From the NCBI GenBank assembly GCA_049287565.1, contig JBAQGA010000061.1, positions 1 through 18,827 on the forward strand: a DNA stretch of 18,827 nt, read 5' to 3'. Made by a program: the position numbers and the translations under genes. This document shows positions 8,494 to 14,252 of this stretch, piece after piece. Every line of letters starts with the position of its first letter. Position 1 is the stretch's first letter. A model generated the notes under the pieces. That model saw only the letters and a list, made by a program, of their open reading frames with translations, searched no databases and was not told the origin of the DNA. This DNA is from UBA8522 sp049287565. Lineage in GTDB: Bacteria; Acidobacteriota; Aminicenantia; Aminicenantales; UBA8522.

Positions 8494-8499
8494 CGCCCG

Positions 8500-8506
8500 C
8501 TCCTTT
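8500..8506 (-). promoter_or_regulatory. Ribosome binding site that decides the GTG start of the hydrolase
   Basis: On the minus strand this reads AAAGGAG, followed by CGGGCG and then GTG. Complementarity to the anti-Shine-Dalgarno sequence and 6-base spacing are close to ideal, while the ATG pair upstream at 8532 has only a weak GGGG ahead of it. Confidence 0.6.
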
Positions 8507-8516
8507 CTTAAAGCCT

Positions 8517-8545
8517 CTTTAATATACATCATGAAACCCCGTCAA
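8517..8545 (-). promoter_or_regulatory. Possible sigma70-type promoter for the hydrolase gene
   Basis: On the minus strand TTGACG (8545-8540, five of six to the -35 consensus) is followed after 17 bases by TTAAAG. TATATT also occurs at a short 13-base spacing. The -10 match is weak. If real, the promoter overlaps the alternative ATG at 8532 and so favours the GTG start. Confidence 0.25.
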
Positions 8546-8880
8546 GTGAACAAAACCGGTTCGGAAATAAGCCCTTTTGGCATGAATCTTGCTTTTATGA
8601 GAATGGGAGATCAATGCCCATCATAATAAGGCGAACGAGCCGGAAGGACCGACCCATGGCGCCATTTTATACCCGGAAAAACACGTCGTCTATTATCTCC
8701 TTCAATCCAGCGGCTTTCCGCGCCGCTCTGGAAACCCTTGATGGAAAAAGAACGTATAATAGAGAGGAAGACAAGCGATAAATCCATGCTCAAGCACCGC
8801 CGCCGGAGTAAAAAAAGCTGCAAAGGTCCTTGCTGGAAAGCAAAGAGTCTTTACAATATGATCTCTCTCGGTGAAGGACA
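8533..8880. other. 348-base gap between divergent genes
   Basis: No convincing gene was found. The gap lies between the minus-strand hydrolase and the plus-strand kinase, so it must hold both promoters. It contains the TTGACG box noted above and an imperfect inverted repeat at 8595-8626 (TTATGA and TGGG on the left, CCCA and TCATAA on the right, a 3-base bulge and a 9-base loop). It also contains TATAAT at 8755-8760. A 55-codon frame at 8614-8781 has GGGAG five bases before its ATG, but its product is an undistinguished basic peptide. A nine-codon reading frame counting its stop (8858-8884) overlaps the kinase start codon. Confidence 0.4.
8755..8760 (+). promoter_or_regulatory. Candidate -10 element upstream of the kinase gene
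   Basis: A perfect TATAAT lies about 120 bases before the kinase ATG. No good -35 box is found at the usual distance: TTGATG at 8738-8743 is only 11 bases upstream. This is therefore either an activator-dependent promoter or chance. Confidence 0.25.
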
Positions 8881-11800
8881 ATGAGTCTCCGTTGTCCGGA
8901 ATGCCACGCCGACAACAGCGAAGACAGCCGCTTCTGCAGACGCTGCGCCACGCCTCTTATTCACCCGGTTCCCCCCGAGCTGGCCAGCGCCCCAACCCTG
9001 ATCTACTCTTCGCCCCTGCCCGAGCTTACCCCCGGCTCGATATTCGCCGGCCGGTATCTGGTCATCGAGATGCTCGGCAAAGGAGGGATGGGCAAGGTCT
9101 TCAAGGTCCTCGACCAGGAGATCAACGAAAAGGTCTCGCTCAAGCTGATCAAGCCCGAGATCGCCGCCGACAGGGAAACGATCGAGCGCTTCCAGAATGA
9201 GATCAAGATCGCTCGCCGGATCAGTCACAAGAACATCTGCCGGGTGTATCATCTCGGCCGGGAAAAGGACACTTTCTATATCACCATGGAGTACATCCAG
9301 GGTGAAACCCTCAAGAAGATGATCAAGATGACCGGAGGGATGAGCCTGGGGACAGCGCTGAGCATTGCTGAACAGGTCTGCCAGGGCCTGGTCGAAGCCC
9401 ACCGCCTTGGCATCGTCCACCGGGACCTCAAGCCGCAAAACATCATGCTCGACGAGGAAGGCGGCGTCCGGGTCATGGATTTCGGGATCGCCAGCTCGGT
9501 CGAGACCAGGGGCGCGACGCTCCCCGGCATGATGATCGGCACACCGGAGTATATGAGCCCGGAACAGATCGACGGGGATCCGGCCGATGCCCGTTCGGAT
9601 ATCTATTCCCTGGGCATCATCCTTTACGAGATGCTGACGGGGAAAACGCCCTTCACCGGTGATACGCCCTGGAGCGTCGTCCTGAAGCACAAGAACGACC
9701 CGCCCCAGGATCCCCGCGAGATCAACCCCGAGATCCCGGAGTCGATGAGCCGGGTCATTCTCCGCTGTTTGGAGAAACGCAAAGAAAAACGATACCAGAG
9801 CGCCGAGGAACTGCTGGCCGAGCTTCAGAATATCAAGCAGGAACATTCCCAGGTCGAAACGCGCCTGAGAACAAGGCAAGTCACAGCCGCCCGCCAGCCC
9901 TTCCTCCGCTTGCCCGCCAAAAAAGCTGCCGGCTGGGCGGTGGCCGCCGCGTTTCTCATCCTGATCGCGATGACCGCGGTCAAGATGATCTTCCAAAGGC
10001 CGGCTCCCATAACGGCGGAGGACGCCGTCAAGATGGCGGTGATCAGCTTCGAGAACCAGACCGGCGACCCGGCTTTCGATTACCTCCAGGACGCCATCCC
10101 CAACCTTCTCATCACCAGCCTCGAGCAGTCCGACCGTTATCGCATCACCAGCTGGGAGCGCCTGCGCGACCTGAAGAGGCAAATCGGAAAAGAGGACCAG
10201 CGCGTCATCGACAGCGACCTTGGGATCGAGCTCTGCCGGATGGACGGAGTGCAGGCCCTCATCCGGGGAAGCTTCATGAAGGCCGGCGATACCTTCATCA
10301 CCGATGTCAAAGTCCTGGATGTCGAGACCAAGGGACTCCTCAAGACCGTCAGCGCCCGCGGCGAGGGCGTGGATAGCATCTTGAAGAGGCAGATCGACGA
10401 CCTGAGCCGGGAGGTCGGCAAGGGATTCGGCCGGGAAGAGCCGGTGACCAGAATCAGGACGACCCCGATCGCCGAGGTGACGACCAGCTCGCTGGAGGCC
10501 TATAACTATTTTCTTCGGGGACGGGAAGAATACGAGAAATTCTATTTCGAAGACGCCCGGCGGTACCTCGAGCGGGCCGTCGAGCTCGACCCCGATTTCG
10601 CCATGGCCTATTCCTTCCTGGCAAGGGTCTATGCATCCCTGGGAAATTCGCCGGCCTACGAAAAGACCATCCAAAAACTCGAGAAGATCGGCGGCAAGGT
10701 CACGGGGAAAGAGGGCCTTTATATCCAAGCCCTCCTCGCGATAAGCGGCAAAAAGAAGGATTCGGACTACATCGGTGTCCTCAGGAAGATCATCGCCGAA
10801 TACCCCGAAGAAAAAAGAGCGCGCCTGGACCTGGCCGCCCGTCTCAACTATACAGGGAAGCTGGAAGAAGCCGCCAGGGAGCTCGACCTTCTGCTCAAGC
10901 TCGACCCCAAGTTCGGGCCGGCCCTGAACATGATCGCCTATGTCTACGGCGGCCAGAAAAAATACGACCTGGCCGTCAAGTACTTTCAGGAATACGCCGC
11001 CGTGTCACCGGGCGATGCCAACCCCTATGATTCCATGGGCGAGCTCTATTTCAGCATGGGCAAGTTCGATGAAGCCGTGGAAAAATTCAAAGAGGCGATC
11101 CGGATCAAACCGGATTTTAGTTCAGACAACAAGATCTCCTACATTTTTGCCCTCAGGGAAGACTATGCCGGCGCCCTGAATTGGATCGACCAATTCATCG
11201 CCGCGGCGCCGTCCAACGGGATGAAGGGCTGGGGCTGCCAACTCAAGGCCCTCTATGATCATCTCCTGGGGAGAACAGGGGCCGCCCTCGTCGATCTGGA
11301 GAGGGCCAAGGAATACGCTCTGGCGGATAACGACTTTGCCAATGCCGACAACCTCTACCGCTCGCTGATCTGGACCTTTTATGATTTGAGACGGTACGAA
11401 CAGTTCATCCAGAAGGCCAAAGAGCGCTTCGACTTCCGGGCCAAGCACCAGCTCCGATCTGGACCGCTAAACGAGAGCCTCCTTACTTTCTACCAGGGAC
11501 TCGCCGACATCCGGCAGAATCGGCCGGACGCGGCCAGGGCCGAACTGGCCAAGATCGACGCCTTCAGGCCTCAGGTCGCCGATCCGGAAAAACCAACGCT
11601 GGAAATGGCCTACAATCATCTCCTGAGCGAGATCCTGGTCGCTCAGGCAGAACCGGAAAAGGCGATTGAAGCCTACAATAAGATCGGCGGGCCGGCTATC
11701 CGGATCGGAGGCATTGGCACATTGATCTTCCAGGGAGTCCCCTACGTCTTCGATGTCCCGGCCCGGGCCTATCTGAAAAAAGGCCAATTGGAAAAAGCCA

Positions 11801-12027
11801 TCGTCGAATATGAGAAATTGATATCGCCCGACCGGGTGGGCCGGGGTTTTGAGCTCATCCATCCCCTGAGCCGCTTCCGTCTGGCCGAGCTCTACGAAAA
11901 AAGGGGCGAGCCGGCAAAGGCCATCGAACAATATAAGAAGCTCGCCCTGATCTGGAAAGACGCCGATCCCGACTTCGCCGAGGCCCAGAAAGTCAAGAAC
12001 CGCCTCGCCGCGCTGAAAGCCGGCTGA
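8881..12027 (+). CDS. Membrane Ser/Thr protein kinase with zinc ribbon, TolB-like domain and TPR repeats
   Basis: This 1048-residue protein has five parts. An N-terminal zinc ribbon has CPEC and CRRC (Cys5, 8, 19, 22). A Hanks-type kinase domain spans about 58-320 with GKGGMGKVF, Lys88 in VSLKLIK, Glu107, HRDLKPQN (His180-Asp182), DFG (200-202) and GTPEYMSPEQ; all catalytic residues are present. One membrane segment lies at about 350-371. A TolB-like/CsgG-like domain starts at AVISFENQTGDPAFDYLQ and runs to about 515. TPR repeats cover about 540-1045. The kinase should be cytoplasmic and the TolB/TPR part extracytoplasmic, so it could sense an envelope cue or scaffold envelope proteins. The zinc-ribbon start is typical for the group and fixes the ATG at 8881, although the GAAGGA ribosome site is only 2 bases away. 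No cognate phosphatase is adjacent. The gene appears to stand alone. Confidence 0.95.
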   Translation: MSLRCPECHADNSEDSRFCRRCATPLIHPVPPELASAPTLIYSSPLPELTPGSIFAGRYLVIEMLGKGGMGKVFKVLDQEINEKVSLKLIKPEIAADRETIERFQNEIKIARRISHKNICRVYHLGREKDTFYITMEYIQGETLKKMIKMTGGMSLGTALSIAEQVCQGLVEAHRLGIVHRDLKPQNIMLDEEGGVRVMDFGIASSVETRGATLPGMMIGTPEYMSPEQIDGDPADARSDIYSLGIILYEMLTGKTPFTGDTPWSVVLKHKNDPPQDPREINPEIPESMSRVILRCLEKRKEKRYQSAEELLAELQNIKQEHSQVETRLRTRQVTAARQPFLRLPAKKAAGWAVAAAFLILIAMTAVKMIFQRPAPITAEDAVKMAVISFENQTGDPAFDYLQDAIPNLLITSLEQSDRYRITSWERLRDLKRQIGKEDQRVIDSDLGIELCRMDGVQALIRGSFMKAGDTFITDVKVLDVETKGLLKTVSARGEGVDSILKRQIDDLSREVGKGFGREEPVTRIRTTPIAEVTTSSLEAYNYFLRGREEYEKFYFEDARRYLERAVELDPDFAMAYSFLARVYASLGNSPAYEKTIQKLEKIGGKVTGKEGLYIQALLAISGKKKDSDYIGVLRKIIAEYPEEKRARLDLAARLNYTGKLEEAARELDLLLKLDPKFGPALNMIAYVYGGQKKYDLAVKYFQEYAAVSPGDANPYDSMGELYFSMGKFDEAVEKFKEAIRIKPDFSSDNKISYIFALREDYAGALNWIDQFIAAAPSNGMKGWGCQLKALYDHLLGRTGAALVDLERAKEYALADNDFANADNLYRSLIWTFYDLRRYEQFIQKAKERFDFRAKHQLRSGPLNESLLTFYQGLADIRQNRPDAARAELAKIDAFRPQVADPEKPTLEMAYNHLLSEILVAQAEPEKAIEAYNKIGGPAIRIGGIGTLIFQGVPYVFDVPARAYLKKGQLEKAIVEYEKLISPDRVGRGFELIHPLSRFRLAELYEKRGEPAKAIEQYKKLALIWKDADPDFAEAQKVKNRLAALKAG

Positions 12028-12135
12028 ACCGCCTAATTCCGCCGGCGTTTCTCGATGTCAAGATTTCCCGGGACACCTATTACGACTTGTGTTGGAGCCG
12101 GCGGCTGAAAGCTGGGTTTGACAACTTCTCAGGGG

Positions 12136-12282
12136 ATGCTTTACCCTTTCCCAAGAGGAAACGTTAACCCTTATAAAAGTGGACCAGCTGAGAGATGCGT
12201 CCGTGCCGGCATCTATGCCCAAAAGGCCATTGACCAGATCCGCCAGAACGCTACCTACACCGAAACTCTCACCGTGAAGTAA
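12136..12282 (+). pseudogene. Coding-like 48-codon remnant, family not recognised
   Basis: The frame ends ERCVRAGIYAQKAIDQIRQN then TYTETLTVK and a TAA stop. Composition and helix pattern are protein-like. The ATG is preceded directly by CAGGGG with no spacing, so it is probably not a real start. It reads best as the C-terminus of a lost gene. Chance coding cannot be excluded. Confidence 0.25.
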
Positions 12283-12287
12283 GACAA

Positions 12288-12392
12288 ATGGCTTCGCTCA
12301 AAGAGATCTTCTTCACCCGCAAGGATGAGTATCTCTATGCCATTGGGCCGCGGTGGCCGGGAAAAGCTTTGACATCATTTCGCGAATCGTGA
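12288..12392 (+). pseudogene. Remnant resembling the C-terminus of a GH29 alpha-L-fucosidase
   Basis: The 34-codon frame contains EIFFTRKDEYLYAI followed by RWPGKALT. Bacterial GH29 alpha-L-fucosidases end in a beta-sandwich whose typical wording is close to RFTxKGDTLYAIxLGWPGxxLTI, and the same order of elements is seen here over about 27 residues. The catalytic domain is absent, so this can only be a residue of a deleted gene. The match is from memory of the family and needs a profile search. Confidence 0.42.
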
Positions 12393-12396
12393 TAAT
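12369..12396 (+). promoter_or_regulatory. Sigma70-type promoter for the DUF47-PiT operon
   Basis: A perfect TTGACA (12369-12374) is followed by 16 bases and GATAAT (12391-12396, five of six). Predicted transcription starts about 50 bases before the DUF47 start codon. The -35 box lies inside the fucosidase-like remnant. It is one of the two best promoter matches in the window. Confidence 0.55.
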
Positions 12397-12401
12397 TATC
12401 A
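12390..12401. promoter_or_regulatory. Perfect 12-base palindrome over the -10 box, possible operator
   Basis: TGATAATTATCA is its own reverse complement and covers the predicted -10 element. A dimeric repressor bound here would block RNA polymerase. The half-site resembles the GATAAT unit of Fur boxes, but the full Fur arrangement is not present and the gene served is a phosphate transporter, so the regulator is unknown. Confidence 0.3.
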
Positions 12402-12453
12402 TTCTTCCTTTGCTCGAAACAAAGTATTTCTTCCCGGGAATGGAGCAGCGTCT

Positions 12454-13080
12454 ATGTTTAAATCTTTTACTCCGAAAGACCAAGAATTCTACGATCTATT
12501 TGATAAGATCAGCGCCGGTGTCAGGGAAGCCGCTCAGACTCTGGCAGCGATGCTCGAAACCAGCGGCCGTTCAGCTGAGTTCTCCCAAAAGATCAAGACG
12601 ATCGAGCACCAGACGGACCAGACGGTCCATGCCCTCGTCGCCAAGCTCCACAAGACATTCGTGACACCGATCGACCGTTACGACATCCATCAACTGGCGG
12701 TCCATCTCGACAACATCCTCGACCAGGCCGAGGCCGTATCTTCCCGGGTCGAGATGTACTGCCCTGACTGTGTGCCCCTCGAAGCGCGAGAACTGGCGGC
12801 CGTCCTGCTCGAAAGCACGAAACTCGTCCAGGAGATGATCAGCCTCCTCCGCCGGCTCAAGAAGCCGGCCCGCATCCTCGAGCTGACCGTGGAGATCAAG
12901 CGCCTTGAAGACCAGGCCGACTACCTCCGGCGAAGCACCGTCGCCCGCCTCTTCCGAGAGGAAAAGAACCCGGTCGAACTGATCAAGTGGAAGGATATTC
13001 TGGAATACCTGGAGCGGGCCACGGACTGCTGCGAGGACGTGGCCAACATCACCGAAGGCATCGTCCTCGAGAACACCTGA
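12454..13080 (+). CDS. DUF47 / PhoU-like Pit accessory protein
   Basis: This 208-residue, almost wholly helical protein has no signal peptide or membrane segment. Sequence features match the DUF47 family (PhoU-related): the KIKTIEHQTDQTVHALVAKL helix, the TPIDRYDIHQLAVHLDNILD segment, and IKWKDILEYLERATDCCEDV near the C-terminus. Family members are acidic four-to-six helix bundles that almost always sit beside a low-affinity PiT phosphate transporter and are thought to modulate it. Here the PiT gene begins 11 bases after the stop. A GGAG ribosome site 8 bases before the ATG supports the start. Regulation is probably through the TTGACA/GATAAT promoter upstream. Confidence 0.92.
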   Translation: MFKSFTPKDQEFYDLFDKISAGVREAAQTLAAMLETSGRSAEFSQKIKTIEHQTDQTVHALVAKLHKTFVTPIDRYDIHQLAVHLDNILDQAEAVSSRVEMYCPDCVPLEARELAAVLLESTKLVQEMISLLRRLKKPARILELTVEIKRLEDQADYLRRSTVARLFREEKNPVELIKWKDILEYLERATDCCEDVANITEGIVLENT

Positions 13081-13090
13081 GGCCCGGAGG

Positions 13091-14089
13091 ATGACTTTTT
13101 TCCTCGTCACCATCATCTTCCTCGCCCTGCTCTTCGATTTCATCAACGGCATGAACGACGCCGCCAATTCGGTAGCGACCATCGTGGTCACGCGCGTCCT
13201 CTCTCCCAAGCTGGCCGTCGTCTGGGCGGCTTTTTTTAACTTCGCGGCCGCCTTTCTTTTTGGCGTCCATGTCGCCAGGACCATCGGCCGGGGGATCGTC
13301 GACCCGGCGGTCGTCACGGCGCCGATGATCCTGTCGACGCTTTTGGGAGCCATTATCTGGTCCTACGGTTGCACCCACCTGGGTTTTCCCATCAGCGTTT
13401 CCCACTCCCTGGTCGGGGGGCTGGTGGGAACGGCCCTGGTCAAGAGTGGGGTCCATTCGCTGATCGCCTCGGGTCTCATCAAAGTCATCCTCTTCATCTT
13501 CCTGGCTCCCCTGATGGGCCTAATCCTCGGGTATTTCATCATGATCGCCGTCTTCTGGATCGTCCGCCGTCGACCCCTTAGGACCGTCGACCGCTGGTTC
13601 CGCCGCCTCCAGCTCGTCTCCGCCGCCCTTTACAGCCTGGGACACGGCACTAACGATGCCCAAAAAACCATGGGCATCATCGCCATGCTTCTCTTCAGCA
13701 CTGGCCATCTTGGGGATAATTTCTACGTTCCTGTCTGGGTCATCATCAGCTGTTACCTGGCCATCGCCCTTGGAACACTGACCGGCGGCTGGCGAGTCAT
13801 CAAAACCCTGGGAATGAAGATGACCAAGCTCCGGCCTGTCCACGGGTTCAGCGCCGAGACCGCCGCAGCGGCCTCGATCCTTTTCTCATCGGCCATCGGA
13901 GCGCCCGTCTCGACGACGCATACGATCACGGGCGCCATCATCGGCGTCGGAGCTACGACTCATTTCAAATCCATTCGCTGGGCCCTGGCCTACCGAATCG
14001 TCTGGGCCTGGATCCTGACCATCCCTGGATCGGCCCTGCTCTCGGCCATCCTCTGGCTTGGGATATCCCTGCTTCATCTTCCTTCCTGA
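13091..14089 (+). CDS. pit: PiT family inorganic phosphate transporter
   Basis: This 332-residue integral membrane protein carries the two duplicated PiT signatures. FINGMNDAANSVAT (residues 17-30) opens the first half and GHGTNDAQKTMGI (184-196) opens the second. The paired loops GFPISVSHSLVGG and GAPVSTTHTITGA follow. These repeats form the substrate path of sodium- or proton-coupled phosphate carriers. The length is that of the compact prokaryotic form without a large central loop. The GGAGG upstream touches the ATG with no spacing, so translation may depend on ribosomes finishing the DUF47 gene 11 bases before. Pairing with a PhoU-like protein is the standard arrangement and supports phosphate rather than sulfate as substrate. 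Confidence 0.94.
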   Translation: MTFFLVTIIFLALLFDFINGMNDAANSVATIVVTRVLSPKLAVVWAAFFNFAAAFLFGVHVARTIGRGIVDPAVVTAPMILSTLLGAIIWSYGCTHLGFPISVSHSLVGGLVGTALVKSGVHSLIASGLIKVILFIFLAPLMGLILGYFIMIAVFWIVRRRPLRTVDRWFRRLQLVSAALYSLGHGTNDAQKTMGIIAMLLFSTGHLGDNFYVPVWVIISCYLAIALGTLTGGWRVIKTLGMKMTKLRPVHGFSAETAAAASILFSSAIGAPVSTTHTITGAIIGVGATTHFKSIRWALAYRIVWAWILTIPGSALLSAILWLGISLLHLPS

Positions 14090-14153
14090 TGTCTCTTTCT
14101 TTCCTCCGGATTGGTAGCGTTCATCAAGTCATTTGGGTCTGCGGCAAGGTCGC

Positions 14154-14173
14154 TCCGGCTATTTTCGGCCGGA
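14154..14173. repeat. Short inverted repeat after the PiT gene
   Basis: TCCGGC and GCCGGA flank an 8-base AT-rich loop about 65 bases past the PiT stop. No T-run follows on either strand, so it is not a standard intrinsic terminator, though it could be a weak 3' hairpin. Confidence 0.25.
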
Positions 14174-14196
14174 ATCGAGATCCCCGGAACTCAACG

Positions 14197-14226
14197 TTTT
14201 CATCAGAGCTAAGATACGATTATAAT
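14197..14226 (+). promoter_or_regulatory. Probable sigma70-type promoter of the M1-like gene
   Basis: A perfect TATAAT at 14221-14226 is preceded at 18 bases by TTTTCA (four of six to the -35 consensus). It lies 26 bases before the ATG, with GGGAGG between them, giving a short leader. Confidence 0.42.
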
Positions 14227-14252
14227 ATAAGGACCTAATCGGGAGGGATATC

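Larger units (their letters stand above)
12028..12453. other. 426-base gap holding decayed gene ends and a promoter
   Basis: There is no intact gene. The first 100 bases show only a short GC-rich palindrome (AGCCGGCGGCT near 12096) without a T-run. Two short plus-strand frames then read like protein C-termini, and the second overlaps a strong promoter for the DUF47-PiT pair. The stretch looks like eroded coding DNA that has become an upstream region. Confidence 0.45.

Noticed and set aside
8491..8532. ATG at 8532 as the start of the alpha/beta hydrolase.
   Set aside because: It lacks a good ribosome site, and a possible -35 box lies just upstream. The GTG at 8493 has AAAGGAG at ideal spacing and begins directly with a signal peptide.
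8614..8781. A 55-codon frame in the hydrolase-kinase gap with a GGGAG ahead of its ATG.
   Set aside because: The product is a basic, feature-poor peptide, the frame overlaps a TATAAT box, and nothing beyond the ribosome-site match supports it.
8851..10728. A 625-codon open frame on the strand opposite the kinase gene.
   Set aside because: It mirrors the GC-rich codon pattern of the kinase, reads as low-order sequence rich in Asp, His and Gly, and has no family motif. The kinase on the plus strand has every catalytic motif.
14154..14173. Inverted repeat after the PiT gene as a rho-independent terminator.
   Set aside because: The stem is only six base pairs and no T-run follows.
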